DNA of 64,000 bases from assembly GCF_050633425.1 (NCBI RefSeq), contig NZ_JBOEGM010000005.1, positions 1 through 64,000 of the forward strand, in the 5' to 3' direction. The notes beneath the pieces are model-generated. The model ran no database searches and was not told the DNA's origin. It saw nothing but the letters and a program-made list of their open reading frames with translations. Position 1 is the first letter of the stretch; every line of letters starts with the position of its first letter. A program made the position numbers and the translations under genes. The stretch is from Pelagimonas sp050633425. GTDB taxonomy: Bacteria; Pseudomonadota; Alphaproteobacteria; Rhodobacterales; Rhodobacteraceae. Shown one piece after another: positions 43,117 through 51,997 of this stretch.

Positions 43117-44459
43117 GCGCCGCCCCCGCTTGTGTTTTCCGCGATTTCAAGCCGTCCACCATGCACCCGCGCCACCTCTTCGGCGATGGTCAACCCAAGG
43201 CCGGAGCCGACCACATCGCCGACATTTCCACCACGCGTATAGCGCTTGGTGATCTGGCTCGGATCGGCACCTCCAAAGCCGCGCCCTTGATCGCTGATTT
43301 CCAGCCTGATCTCATTGCCGCGCGTCAACCGTACCGAGATATCACTCTCAACCGGTGAATATTTGATCGCATTATCCAGGATGTTCTGCATCGCTGCCTG
43401 TAACAAAATCCCATCGCCTTGGATCGTCACCGCCGCGTCGGGCACATCGCGGGCCACGGCAATGTCCTTAAGATCCGCCGTCGGTCCAAGTCGATCACAG
43501 GTCTCGCTCACCAGCGCCCGCAAATCCAGTACATCCCGCGCCAGACTATCGGCACGAAAGGTCACCATCGCATGGTCAAGCATTTGCCCCGCCGAGCGTG
43601 AGCTTTCGTCAATCGCGCGGATCATTTCGCGGATCGCTTGTTTGTGCTCTGGCTTGTTAAGCTTTCGGTGGGTGATTTCCGCCTGTGCGCGCACCGTCGC
43701 CAATGGCGTGCGCACCCGATGTGCGGCTTCGGTGATAAAATCTTCGGTCCGAGACAGCGAGGCGCGCAAGCGGCCCATAAAGGAATTCAACGCCTCAACC
43801 AAAGGCACCAATTCCTCGGGGGTTTCGGCCCGCACTGGGCGCAAATCGGACGGTCCGCGCCGTGTCACCGCCCCGGTCATTCGGCTGATCGGGGCCAATG
43901 CCGAATTCGCGGCCCATAGGCTAAGTGCCGTTGCCAAAAGCAAAAAGACCAATCCTACCCCCGTTGCGGTTAGGGTGATCTGCCGCGATATCGCCGCCAA
44001 TCCCAACCGGGTTTGCGCCACGGTAATCACCGCCGTTGTGGCATTGGCCGCCGGTCCCACACGGCGCGATACCGACACCATGCGCACAGCCTCGCCGCGA
44101 TATTGCAACGTCGTTAACACCCGCGCGCCCAAGAGCGGCACCAGATCCGGCAATGGTAAATCCTCGTAACCGGTCAAGGTTTCGCCCCCGACGCTGACCC
44201 GATAAAATACCCGATCTTGGTTAATCGTTCCCAGCATCGACAGCGCAGAATAGGGCAAATCAAGCGTGACCCCGTCGCCTTCGCTGCGCAGACTGTCGGC
44301 AATCGCGGTGGCTGAGGCGGTCAAAATGTCGTCCTGCGTGCCTTCCGCCGCGCGTTCGGCCACGCCGCGCACCACCAAAATGAACACCAAAGACAACAGC
44401 GCCGCGACCCCGGCAAGCTGGAAAAACAACCGTCTACGGATCGAGCCATGCGCCTTCAC
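43095..44459 (-). CDS. tctE: TctE-like sensor histidine kinase
   Basis: A 454-residue membrane kinase. TM1 at about 13-32 and TM2 at about 165-190 enclose a sensor domain of about 130 residues with a TctE_N-like pattern. HAMP, HisKA (phospho-His in EAAHRVRTPL) and HATPase domains (DQGRGFGG, GSGLGLTI) follow. The GTG start overlaps the TctD stop (GTGA). It should sense a carboxylate, perhaps through the downstream binding protein, and control the divergent tctCBA operon. Confidence 0.88.
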   Translation of the reverse strand: MKAHGSIRRRLFFQLAGVAALLSLVFILVVRGVAERAAEGTQDDILTASATAIADSLRSEGDGVTLDLPYSALSMLGTINQDRVFYRVSVGGETLTGYEDLPLPDLVPLLGARVLTTLQYRGEAVRMVSVSRRVGPAANATTAVITVAQTRLGLAAISRQITLTATGVGLVFLLLATALSLWAANSALAPISRMTGAVTRRGPSDLRPVRAETPEELVPLVEALNSFMGRLRASLSRTEDFITEAAHRVRTPLATVRAQAEITHRKLNKPEHKQAIREMIRAIDESSRSAGQMLDHAMVTFRADSLARDVLDLRALVSETCDRLGPTADLKDIAVARDVPDAAVTIQGDGILLQAAMQNILDNAIKYSPVESDISVRLTRGNEIRLEISDQGRGFGGADPSQITKRYTRGGNVGDVVGSGLGLTIAEEVARVHGGRLEIAENTSGGGACVSLVF

Positions 44460-45121
44460 GCAGGCACCATCCGATAGCCCAAACCGCGCACCGTTTCGAT
44501 CTTGCTTCCTGATCCCTCCAACCGTTTGCGCAAGCGCCCGACATAGACCTCAATCGCGTTTTCCGAGGCCTCATCCGACAGTGAAAACAATCTGTCCATC
44601 AGGTGAGATTTGGCAAATACCTGGCCGGGGGCGTTGAAAAACACCTCTAGCAATCGCAACTCCCGGTTGCGAAGCGCGATGACCTTGGTGCCGAATCGCA
44701 GCTCGGCGCTGGCCGAATCAAGCACCGTTCCTTCAAAGGTCTTTTGGTTGTCAGCGGCACCGCCCTGACGGCGCAAAACCGCTCGACACCGGGCCTCAAG
44801 CTCGGAAAAATCGAAGGGTTTGGTGATATAATCATCCGCCCCCAGGTCGAGCAATCCGACCCGGTCTGACACGGCAGATCGCGCCGTGACCACAATCACC
44901 GGCACCCGTTCCTTGGCCTGCCTCTGCCGTTCCAGAAAGGTGCGCCCATCGCCATCGGGCAACATAATATCCAGCAATATCAAATCAAAAGAAGCCACCG
45001 CCATGAGATCATCTGCGGCCTCCAATGTCGCGGCGTGATCCACCGCATGGCCGTCAAGCTGTAAGCGTTCAACGATATTGGCCGCCAGTTGCATGTTATC
45101 TTCAATCAGCAAAAATCGCAT
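44456..45121 (-). CDS. tctD: TctD-like response regulator
   Basis: A 221-residue OmpR-family regulator. The receiver has LLIEDNMQL, phospho-Asp in LILLDIMLPDG, and DYITKP; the winged helix ends VYVGRLRKRLEGSGSKIETVRGLGYRMV. ATG 45121 begins the receiver; the longer frame from 45178 adds 19 unsupported residues. It is divergent from tctC with about 100 bp between, where it probably binds. Confidence 0.9.
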   Translation of the reverse strand: MRFLLIEDNMQLAANIVERLQLDGHAVDHAATLEAADDLMAVASFDLILLDIMLPDGDGRTFLERQRQAKERVPVIVVTARSAVSDRVGLLDLGADDYITKPFDFSELEARCRAVLRRQGGAADNQKTFEGTVLDSASAELRFGTKVIALRNRELRLLEVFFNAPGQVFAKSHLMDRLFSLSDEASENAIEVYVGRLRKRLEGSGSKIETVRGLGYRMVPA

Positions 45122-45220
45122 CAAGGGGCCTTTTTGTGCGGATGACAGGTTCTTGTCAGGTTCAGGGGATTTGCTCAAAGCATGGGCGGATCAAACCGCC
45201 GTGTCAAATGGGAGGAAACC

Positions 45221-46186
45221 ATGACAAAACGTCTTTTCAAGGCGCTGATGACCAGTGCCGTACTCAGCGTTACCGCAACCACTGCGTTCGCTGCCGAATG
45301 TATTGCCCCTGCGAACCCCGGTGGTGGCTGGGATTTTACCTGCCGTCAGATTGGTAAAATCATGCATGACATCGGTGCGGTCGACAAACCTGTTCAGGTC
45401 ACCAATATGGCCGGTGCCGGTGGTGGTCTTGCCTTCAACCATGTTGTGTCTGAGCGTGCCGATGACTCTGATCTGATCGTGGCTGCATCCTCCGCAACCT
45501 CGACCCGTCTGGCCCAAAACGCCTATGCTGGCATGACCGCCGATCAGGTGCGTTTCGTGGGTGCCATCGGTGCTGATCCCGGCGTGATCGTCGTTGCGGC
45601 CGACAGCCCATACCAGTCGCTGACCGATCTGGTTGACGCGATCAAGGCCGAGCCGGGCAAAATCGCCTTTGCCGGTGGCTCTGCGGTTGGCGGGTTTGAC
45701 CACATCAAACCTCTGATGATCCTACAGCGCGCCGGTGTTTCCGACGTCAAAGCGATCAAATATATCGGTGTTGACGGTGGCGCGGATGCGATCACCCAAA
45801 CCGTGGGTGGTTTCACCGCGGCGATGACCGGCGATATGTCTGAAATCGTTGGCTTCCTCAAATCCGGTGACGTGCGCGCCATCGCGGTTCTGACCGAAGA
45901 GCGTGTGCCCGGTTTCGAAGATATCCCAACCGCCAAAGAGCAAGGTTTGGACGTTGTCGCCGTGAACTGGCGTGGTCTCTATGTGCCAAAAGACATCTCG
46001 GATGATGACTTCAACATGTGGGCCGAGCGTCTGCAAAAAGTGGCCGATTCCGCCGAGTGGCAAGAAGCCATGGCCGCCAACGGCCTTGCGCCTTTCACCA
46101 AAGTTGGTGGGGATTTCCAATCTTACGTTGACGGTGTTGTCGAAGAAATTCGCACCCTGTCCAAAGAGATCGGGGTGATCCAGTAA
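45221..46186 (+). CDS. tctC: Tripartite tricarboxylate transporter, binding protein TctC
   Basis: A 321-residue Bug-family periplasmic binding protein. Signal peptide cleavage falls after TAFA (about 24). The family features CIAPANPGGGWDFTCR, VQVTNMAGAGGGLAFNHV and the PGKIAFAGGSAVGG segment are present. It captures a carboxylate for the TctA/TctB membrane parts. GGGAGG at 45210-45215 supports ATG 45221. It overlaps tctB by one base (TAATG). Confidence 0.92.
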   Translation: MTKRLFKALMTSAVLSVTATTAFAAECIAPANPGGGWDFTCRQIGKIMHDIGAVDKPVQVTNMAGAGGGLAFNHVVSERADDSDLIVAASSATSTRLAQNAYAGMTADQVRFVGAIGADPGVIVVAADSPYQSLTDLVDAIKAEPGKIAFAGGSAVGGFDHIKPLMILQRAGVSDVKAIKYIGVDGGADAITQTVGGFTAAMTGDMSEIVGFLKSGDVRAIAVLTEERVPGFEDIPTAKEQGLDVVAVNWRGLYVPKDISDDDFNMWAERLQKVADSAEWQEAMAANGLAPFTKVGGDFQSYVDGVVEEIRTLSKEIGVIQ

Positions 46187-46626
46187 TGGCCTCTGACCGC
46201 ATCTTCGGAGCGGTCGTGACACTGATTGCACTGGCGTATATCGCCAGTGCAACACAGATCCAGACCAGCTTCATGGCCGACCCGGTTGGCCCGAAAACCT
46301 TTCCGATCCTCGTGGGCGCAGTGGCCGCCATTTGCGGGATCATCATGTGCCTCAAACCTGACGAAGACCCAGAATGGCCAGAGCTGGCAACGCTCGGATC
46401 GCTTTTGATCGCCGTTGTTGTGTTGATTGGCTATGCCTATGCGCTCAAACCTTTGGGTTTTATCCTTCCGACCGCGGTGACCGCCGCGATCCTGAGTTAT
46501 CAGATCAACCCGCGCCCGGCCCATGCCGCGCTGGCCGGGGTTGGCCTTTCGCTAGGCCTGTTCGTGATCTTCAAATTCGCACTTGGTCTTAGTCTGTTTG
46601 GCTTGCCCAAGTTCGTGACTGGCTAG
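46186..46626 (+). CDS. tctB: Tripartite tricarboxylate transporter small subunit TctB
   Basis: A 146-residue membrane protein with four hydrophobic segments (about 8-26, 38-58, 68-105 and 112-138) and the TctB-family MADPVGPKTFPILVG pattern. It forms the small membrane subunit of the transporter and is 11 bp upstream of tctA. Confidence 0.9.
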   Translation: MASDRIFGAVVTLIALAYIASATQIQTSFMADPVGPKTFPILVGAVAAICGIIMCLKPDEDPEWPELATLGSLLIAVVVLIGYAYALKPLGFILPTAVTAAILSYQINPRPAHAALAGVGLSLGLFVIFKFALGLSLFGLPKFVTG

Positions 46627-46637
46627 GGGCCAAAACC

Positions 46638-48143
46638 ATGGAATTGCTATCTAATCTGGCGATCGGTTTCGACATCGCCCTGTCTCCCTTTACCCTGATG
46701 TTGGCCGTTTTCGGCTGTTTCATCGGCACTATTATCGGCGCGTTGCCGGGCCTTGGCCCTTCTAACGGCGTCGCCATTCTGATCCCGCTGACCTTTTCGA
46801 TGGGGCTTGATGCCACCTCGGCCCTCGTCCTCATGACGGCTGTTTATTACGGCGCGATGTATGGCGGGCGGATCAGTTCGATCTTGCTCAACATCCCCGG
46901 TGATGAACCGGCGCTGATGACCACGCTTGACGGATACCCGATGGCCAAACAAGGCCGCGCCGGTGATGCGCTGGTGATCTCGGGTGTGGCGTCTTTTGTC
47001 GGGGCCTTTCTGTCGACCATCGGCTTGATGCTTTTGGCACCAATCTTGGCGGGCATCGCCTTTCTCTTTGGGCCTGCTGAATATTTCGCGCTTTACCTGC
47101 TGGCCTTTGCCACGCTTGGTGGCATCGGATCGAACAACCAAGCCAAGGCGGCGATTGCCTCTTGTATCGGGCTTGGCATTGCGATGATCGGCGTTGACAA
47201 CAACTCCGGCATGCCGCGCCTGACCGGGGGCAATCTGCACCTCTATGACGGTATCGACTTCCTTGTTGCCATCGTCGGACTGTTCGCCATCGCCGAAGTC
47301 TTCTTCTTCATTGAAAGCCACGGCAAGAACACCTCAATCGGTGTGAAGCTTGAAAAAGTCACCATTCCGGTCAAGGACATCATCGGCTCCTCTGTCACTA
47401 TGGTCCGCGCCTCGGTTGTCGGTTTTGTCGCCGGTGTTTTGCCGGGGGCAGGGGCCTCGCTTGGCTCTTTCCTCGCCTATATGTCCGAGAAATCCATCGC
47501 CGGTGAAAAGGGTGGTTTCGGCACTGGGGTCGCCAAAGGAGTCGCCGCGCCCGAGGCCGGGAATAACGCCGCCGCCGGTGGCGCGCTGGTGCCGATGCTG
47601 ACGCTGGGTGTGCCCGGCTCTGGCACCACGGCCGTTCTGCTTGCGCTGTTGATGACGCTCAACATCACGCCGGGTCCAACCCTGTTCACCGACCGGCCCG
47701 AAGTGGTCTGGGGCCTGATTGCCTCGCTCCTGATCGCGAACTTCGTGCTGCTGTTGATGAACGTGCCGATGGTCAAAATCTTCGTCAAAATCCTGATGGT
47801 TCCGCCATGGGTCTTGCTTCCAGGGGTCACAATGGTGTCCTTCGTCGGCATCTACTCGCTCTCTGGAAGCTACTTTGACTTGGTGTTGATGGTCGCCTTT
47901 GGCTTGCTCGGCTGGATACTGCGCAAACTCGACGTGCCCACCGTGCCGATCATCCTTGGCATCCTGCTCGGCGGCAACATGGAAGACGCCCTGCGCCGCG
48001 CCATGGTTCTGTCGGACGGAGATTGGACCTATCTGTTCAGCTCTGGCATCTCAATCGGATTGTGGACCGTTGCAGTTCTGGGCTTTGTCGCCCCGATGTT
48101 CCTGCGCCGTTTCCTGACCAAACCGCAAAGGATCACCGACTGA
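46638..48143 (+). CDS. tctA: Tripartite tricarboxylate transporter large subunit TctA
   Basis: A 501-residue integral membrane protein with about twelve TM helices. The TctA signatures GALPGLGPSNGVAILIPLTF, YYGAMYGGRISSILLNIPGD and PGSGTTAVLLALLM are all present. It forms the carboxylate transport channel driven by an ion gradient. It overlaps the AtuA-like gene by one base (TGATG). Confidence 0.94.
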   Translation: MELLSNLAIGFDIALSPFTLMLAVFGCFIGTIIGALPGLGPSNGVAILIPLTFSMGLDATSALVLMTAVYYGAMYGGRISSILLNIPGDEPALMTTLDGYPMAKQGRAGDALVISGVASFVGAFLSTIGLMLLAPILAGIAFLFGPAEYFALYLLAFATLGGIGSNNQAKAAIASCIGLGIAMIGVDNNSGMPRLTGGNLHLYDGIDFLVAIVGLFAIAEVFFFIESHGKNTSIGVKLEKVTIPVKDIIGSSVTMVRASVVGFVAGVLPGAGASLGSFLAYMSEKSIAGEKGGFGTGVAKGVAAPEAGNNAAAGGALVPMLTLGVPGSGTTAVLLALLMTLNITPGPTLFTDRPEVVWGLIASLLIANFVLLLMNVPMVKIFVKILMVPPWVLLPGVTMVSFVGIYSLSGSYFDLVLMVAFGLLGWILRKLDVPTVPIILGILLGGNMEDALRRAMVLSDGDWTYLFSSGISIGLWTVAVLGFVAPMFLRRFLTKPQRITD

Positions 48144-49504
48144 TGGTCAAAGTTCTCATCCCCTCTGGGGCACTTGGCCTAGGCTATGACCGCGCGGCAC
48201 TGTCGCGCGGGATTGCCGCCAAACCTGACATCATCGCCATTGATGGGGGGTCCACGGATAGTGGGCCCCATTACCTTGGTACGGGCACCTCGAAATACTC
48301 GCGCAATTCGACCCGCGCCGAATGGGCCGAATTGATGGAGGCCCGCGCCCAGGCCGGTGTGCCACTTATCATCGGCACCGCTGGCACCTGCGGGGCGGAT
48401 TCAGCCGTCGATTGGCTCGTCGACATCACCCGTGAAATCGCAGCCGAACGGGGTGAAAAGCTCAATCTCGCCGTGCTCAAAAGCGGCCAATCCGCCGACA
48501 CGTTGATCAAAGCGCTTGAAAATGGCCGCATCTCTGATCTCCCCGCCGCGCCAGAGATCAGCGCCGACATCCTGCGCAACTGCACCAATATTGTAGCCCT
48601 CGCCGGGGCCGAACAGATCCAAGCGGCGCTCGACACCGGGGCCGATATTGTCATCGCCGGGCGCACCACCGACACCGCGATTATCTCGGCTCTGCCGCTG
48701 GCGCGCGGCTGTCACGCCGGGGGCGCATGGCATGGGGCCAAGATCGGCGAATGTGGGGCGCTGGCCACCACCAGCCCGAATTCCGGCACCATCCTGATCG
48801 ACTTTGACGCCGACGGTTTTACCATGACACCCATGGGCGACGAGGCCCGCGCCACGCCGCACACGGTCTCAGCCCACATGCTCTACGAAAACTCTGACCC
48901 CTATATATTGTACGAACCCGGCGGGCATCTGGACGTGCGCGGTGCCACCTATACCGCACTCGATGATCGCTCTGTGCGCGTCACCGGAAGCACATGGGTG
49001 CCCTCTGACACTTATACCGTCAAACTCGAAGGGGCCCGTCAGGCCGGGTTCCAAACCGTCTCGCTCGCCCTTGTCCGCGACGCCCGCTATGTTGAACACA
49101 TCAACGCTTGGTGTGACGATATCGTCGACAAATGCACCGCCAAGGCCCAGGCTCGTATCGGGGCGCGCGTCGGTGGCGACTTCACGATCGAACTGCGGGT
49201 GATTGGCCAAAACGCCACGCTTGGCGCGCTCGACACCCATGCGGTCAATGGCACCGAATTGGGCGTCATGGGCATTGTCACCGCCGAAACCGAGGCGCTC
49301 AGCCGCGAAGTTGCCAAGATGCTCAACCCCTATCTTTTGCACCATCCGCTGACCGAACAAGAGGAAATGCCGACCTTTGCCTTTCCCTTTTCGCCGCCCG
49401 AAATGCCGCGCGGGGCGATCCACGAATTCTGCCTCAACCACGTGCTTGAACTCGACGATCCGATGCAGGCCTTTCGCCTGACAACCGAGGAGATCGGCGC
49501 ATGA
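48143..49504 (+). CDS. AtuA-like protein (DUF1446)
   Basis: A 453-residue cytoplasmic protein of the AtuA/DUF1446 family: IPSGALGLGYDRAAL at the N-terminus, IAIDGGSTDSGPHYLGTG, the GTAGTCGADSAVDWLVDITREI segment, and IVIAGRTTDTAIISALPLA. AtuA belongs to acyclic terpene degradation in Pseudomonas, but here the neighbours are a TctCBA transporter and DUF4387, a combination repeated in other bacteria with uptake of unknown carboxylates. It probably acts on the imported compound. I chose ATG 48143, which directly follows the tctA stop. Confidence 0.88.
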   Translation: MVKVLIPSGALGLGYDRAALSRGIAAKPDIIAIDGGSTDSGPHYLGTGTSKYSRNSTRAEWAELMEARAQAGVPLIIGTAGTCGADSAVDWLVDITREIAAERGEKLNLAVLKSGQSADTLIKALENGRISDLPAAPEISADILRNCTNIVALAGAEQIQAALDTGADIVIAGRTTDTAIISALPLARGCHAGGAWHGAKIGECGALATTSPNSGTILIDFDADGFTMTPMGDEARATPHTVSAHMLYENSDPYILYEPGGHLDVRGATYTALDDRSVRVTGSTWVPSDTYTVKLEGARQAGFQTVSLALVRDARYVEHINAWCDDIVDKCTAKAQARIGARVGGDFTIELRVIGQNATLGALDTHAVNGTELGVMGIVTAETEALSREVAKMLNPYLLHHPLTEQEEMPTFAFPFSPPEMPRGAIHEFCLNHVLELDDPMQAFRLTTEEIGA

Positions 49505-49800
49505 CCCGGCTTGCTGATGTTGTTCCGAAAATCCGTTCCAAGAATGCCGGTCCGTTTTGGTTGACCGTCGATATTTTCTGCGGGGATGCATTGACCTTTG
49601 ATCGGGTCAGCGTTGCAATTCGTAGCGAAAGGGTTGCCGAATTGTTTCAAATGCAATCAGACCAGTTGAAACGTTTTGACATTGCTGATCTTCATGTCGT
49701 CAAATTCAGCTTGCCGCGTCCTCACATTCAGGGGGTTCAGGCTGATCGGGATATGCATGGGGCGTCGTTTGCTAACCTATTGGCCGAGTTGGACATCTGA
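49501..49800 (+). CDS. DUF4387 small protein
   Basis: A 99-residue protein of the DUF4387 family (LADVVPKIRSKNAGPFWLTVDIFCGD and the ending DMHGASFANLLAELDI). It overlaps the AtuA-like gene by ATGA and so is probably translated with it. In other genomes it is either fused to or next to AtuA-like proteins and may form a complex with them; activity unknown. Confidence 0.88.
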   Translation: MTRLADVVPKIRSKNAGPFWLTVDIFCGDALTFDRVSVAIRSERVAELFQMQSDQLKRFDIADLHVVKFSLPRPHIQGVQADRDMHGASFANLLAELDI

Positions 49801-49813
49801 CACAAACGCGCGC

Positions 49814-49852
49814 TCAAAGCGCTTTGACAAAACTGGCGGACTAACATATCAG
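49814..49852 (+). promoter_or_regulatory. uxaC promoter with a LacI-type operator
   Basis: TCAAAGCGCTTTGA (49814-49827) is a perfect palindrome with the AAGCGCTT core of LacI-family operators. It overlaps a -35 box TTGACA (49824-49829), followed after 17 bp by TATCAG (49847-49852). The layout predicts repression of uxaC. No LacI-family gene lies in the window. Confidence 0.7.
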
Positions 49853-49889
49853 TCTTGGGCGCACTCCATCGCGACAGGACTTCCCGACT

Positions 49890-51296
49890 ATGCCTCTGAC
49901 TGATCCCGACCGCCTCTTTCCTTATGATGACGCGTTGCGCGGGCTTGCCCGTGCCCTTTATAGTTCCATTCAAACTCTGCCAATTCTAAGCCCGCATGGC
50001 CATTGCGACCCGCAATGGTTTGCCCAAAACAAGCGGTTTCCCAATCCGGCCGAGCTGTTTGTCACCCCCGATCACTATGTCTTTCGCATGCTGGTGAGTC
50101 AGGGTGTCTCCATGGATGATCTGGGGATTCCGCGCATTGATGGCGGCCCGGTTGAGCAAGATCCGCGAAAAATATGGCAGCTGTTCGCCAAACATATTCA
50201 CCTGTTTCACGGCACGCCGTCGGGCCTGTGGCTCAACCATTCCTTCGAACATGTCTTTGGCTTTCTTGAGCCGCTGACCGTCGAGAATGCCGACGATTAT
50301 TACGATCATATCGACACCACTTTGGCGATGGATGAATTCCGCCCCCGCGCGATGTTTGACCGGTTCAAAATCGACTGTCTGGCCACCACCGAAGGCGCGC
50401 TTGACGATCTGCGCTGGCACAAACAGATCATCCAAAGTGATTGGTCGGGGCGGGTGATCACCACCTATCGCCCGGACGCCGTGGTTGACCCGGAGTTTGA
50501 AGGTTTTGTTGACAACCTCGCCCGGTTTGGCGAATTGACCGGTGAAAACACCGCCACATGGGACGGTTACCTGACGGCTCATCGTGTGCGCCGCGCGTTT
50601 TTCCGCGATCACGGGGCCACTGCCACGGATCACGGCCACCCCACTGCCCGCACCGAAGATTTGCCGCAAGACGAAGCCGCCGCGCTGTTTGCCAAAGCGA
50701 TTTCGGGCCGCTGTACATTGGCCGAGGCTGATGCGTTTCGTGGGCAAATGCTCACTGAGATGGCCCGGATGAGCGTTGAGGACGGCATGACCATGCAGAT
50801 CCATGCGGGGTCAAGCCGCAATCATAGCGCACGGGTCTTTGCCAGCCATGGCCGCGACAAGGGGTTTGATATCCCGCGCCGCTGTGATTTTGTTGATGCG
50901 CTCAAGCCGATGCTGGATGCGGTCGGGATGGAACCGGATTTGACGATCCTGTTGTTTACACTGGATGAAACCACCTATGGACGCGAGTTGGCGCCGCTTG
51001 CCGGGGCCTATCCTGCGCTCAAACTTGGGCCTGCTTGGTGGTTTTTTGACAGTGCCGAGGGCATCAAGCGCTATCGCCAAATCACCACTGAAACTTGTGG
51101 GTTCTACAATACGGCCGGGTTTAACGACGACACCCGCGCCTTTTGTTCGATCCCAGCGCGCCATGATGTCTCGCGTCGGGTTGACGCCTCATATTTGGCC
51201 GAACTGGTGGCTTCTGGGCGTTTGACCGAGGACGACGCCTTTGATCTTGCCAAGGTTTTGACCACTGATTTGGTCAAATCGGCCTATAAGCTCTGA
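49890..51296 (+). CDS. uxaC: Glucuronate isomerase
   Basis: A 468-residue amidohydrolase-superfamily isomerase. Family features are LPILSPHGHCDPQWFAQNKRF with the metal His pair, HYVFRMLVSQGV, the LWLNHSFEHVFG segment and MQIHAGSSRNHS. It converts D-glucuronate to D-fructuronate and D-galacturonate to D-tagaturonate at the start of hexuronate catabolism. Downstream steps (UxuA/UxuB or UxaB/UxaA, KDG kinase) are not present in the window. The last codons and stop are part of an 18-bp tandem repeat. Confidence 0.93.
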   Translation: MPLTDPDRLFPYDDALRGLARALYSSIQTLPILSPHGHCDPQWFAQNKRFPNPAELFVTPDHYVFRMLVSQGVSMDDLGIPRIDGGPVEQDPRKIWQLFAKHIHLFHGTPSGLWLNHSFEHVFGFLEPLTVENADDYYDHIDTTLAMDEFRPRAMFDRFKIDCLATTEGALDDLRWHKQIIQSDWSGRVITTYRPDAVVDPEFEGFVDNLARFGELTGENTATWDGYLTAHRVRRAFFRDHGATATDHGHPTARTEDLPQDEAAALFAKAISGRCTLAEADAFRGQMLTEMARMSVEDGMTMQIHAGSSRNHSARVFASHGRDKGFDIPRRCDFVDALKPMLDAVGMEPDLTILLFTLDETTYGRELAPLAGAYPALKLGPAWWFFDSAEGIKRYRQITTETCGFYNTAGFNDDTRAFCSIPARHDVSRRVDASYLAELVASGRLTEDDAFDLAKVLTTDLVKSAYKL

Positions 51297-51352
51297 TCGG
51301 CCTATAAGCTCTGATCGGCCTATAAGCTCTGATCGGTCTGTAAGCTCTGAGA
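51284..51352 (+). repeat. 18-bp tandem repeat spanning the uxaC stop
   Basis: CCTATAAGCTCTGATCGG occurs at 51284-51301, 51302-51319 and 51320-51337, with a fourth, changed partial copy (51338-51352). The first copy contains the last codons and the TGA of uxaC; as 18 is divisible by three, each further copy repeats Tyr-Lys-Leu-stop in the same frame. Confidence 0.9.
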
Positions 51353-51355
51353 TTT

Positions 51356-51689
51356 TTTGATCCATCGCCCCCTTCTGATCGCCCCGTTTGATCGCCGCGT
51401 CTGTGCGGCCAAACCCTAGCCAAGAGAAGGCTGCGAATTGGGGGCGATGCCCACCAGCGGGGCCCCCAATTGATCGTTTGCCGCCACGATGTGGTCTTGG
51501 CGGGGGGCGCACCTGTCGGGCTGTCTTGGTCCTTGGGGACAGCTAACGGAGTGATTGAAGGTCAGAGGGCCAAAACCCGAATGCCCCCGGAATTTACCCC
51601 AGGAATTTGCCTCCGGAATTTACCACTGGATTTCCCCGCAAAATTCCTCGCAAATTTACCCTAGGGCCTGACCATGGCCCGTTCCCGGC
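51356..51689. other. Intergenic region with 13-bp degenerate repeats
   Basis: The region after the uxaC repeat holds no supported gene. It contains four degenerate 13-bp units of type CCCCCGGAATTTA (51584-51596, 51597-51609, 51610-51622, 51623-51635). A GGGCCTGACC motif lies at 51664-51673, near the 3' end of the next, minus-strand gene. Confidence 0.6.
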
Positions 51690-51875
51690 TTAGCCAAGAA
51701 GCCACCACAACAGGCTGGCCCAAAACCCGATAGACAAAAGAATGGCGAACGGCACCCACCAGCCATTGGGCAGGTCGGATTTTTTACCGTAGTTCACCTG
51801 ATTTTCTGGGCGCACCGCCTGTTGATAGCTTTGCTGTGGCAAAGCGTCTGACGCGATGGACAAAGTGTTGTGCAA
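51690..51875 (-). CDS. Small membrane protein of unknown function
   Basis: A 61-residue protein with a polar N-terminal half (DALPQQSYQQAVRPENQ) and one C-terminal TM segment rich in Trp (GWWVPFAILLSIGFWASLLWWLLG). The TTG start has AGGGGG 5 nt upstream; no ATG is available. It resembles no family I know by name. The hydrophobic tail and ribosome site make it a plausible real gene, but it could be spurious. Confidence 0.5.
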   Translation of the reverse strand: MHNTLSIASDALPQQSYQQAVRPENQVNYGKKSDLPNGWWVPFAILLSIGFWASLLWWLLG

Positions 51876-51997
51876 TGGTGCCCCCTACGATTGCTGCGGA
51901 CTGCCGCTTTGTGACAGTCTAGCAACCATAGGGTGAATTTTTTATGAATGGAAAGGCGTTTTCCGTTCAGGTATCGACGCTAATGCGCGTCAGAACC

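Noticed and set aside
51284..51635. Possible CRISPR-like array
   Set aside because: The units are directly tandem 18-bp and 13-bp repeats without spacers, and no cas gene is present.
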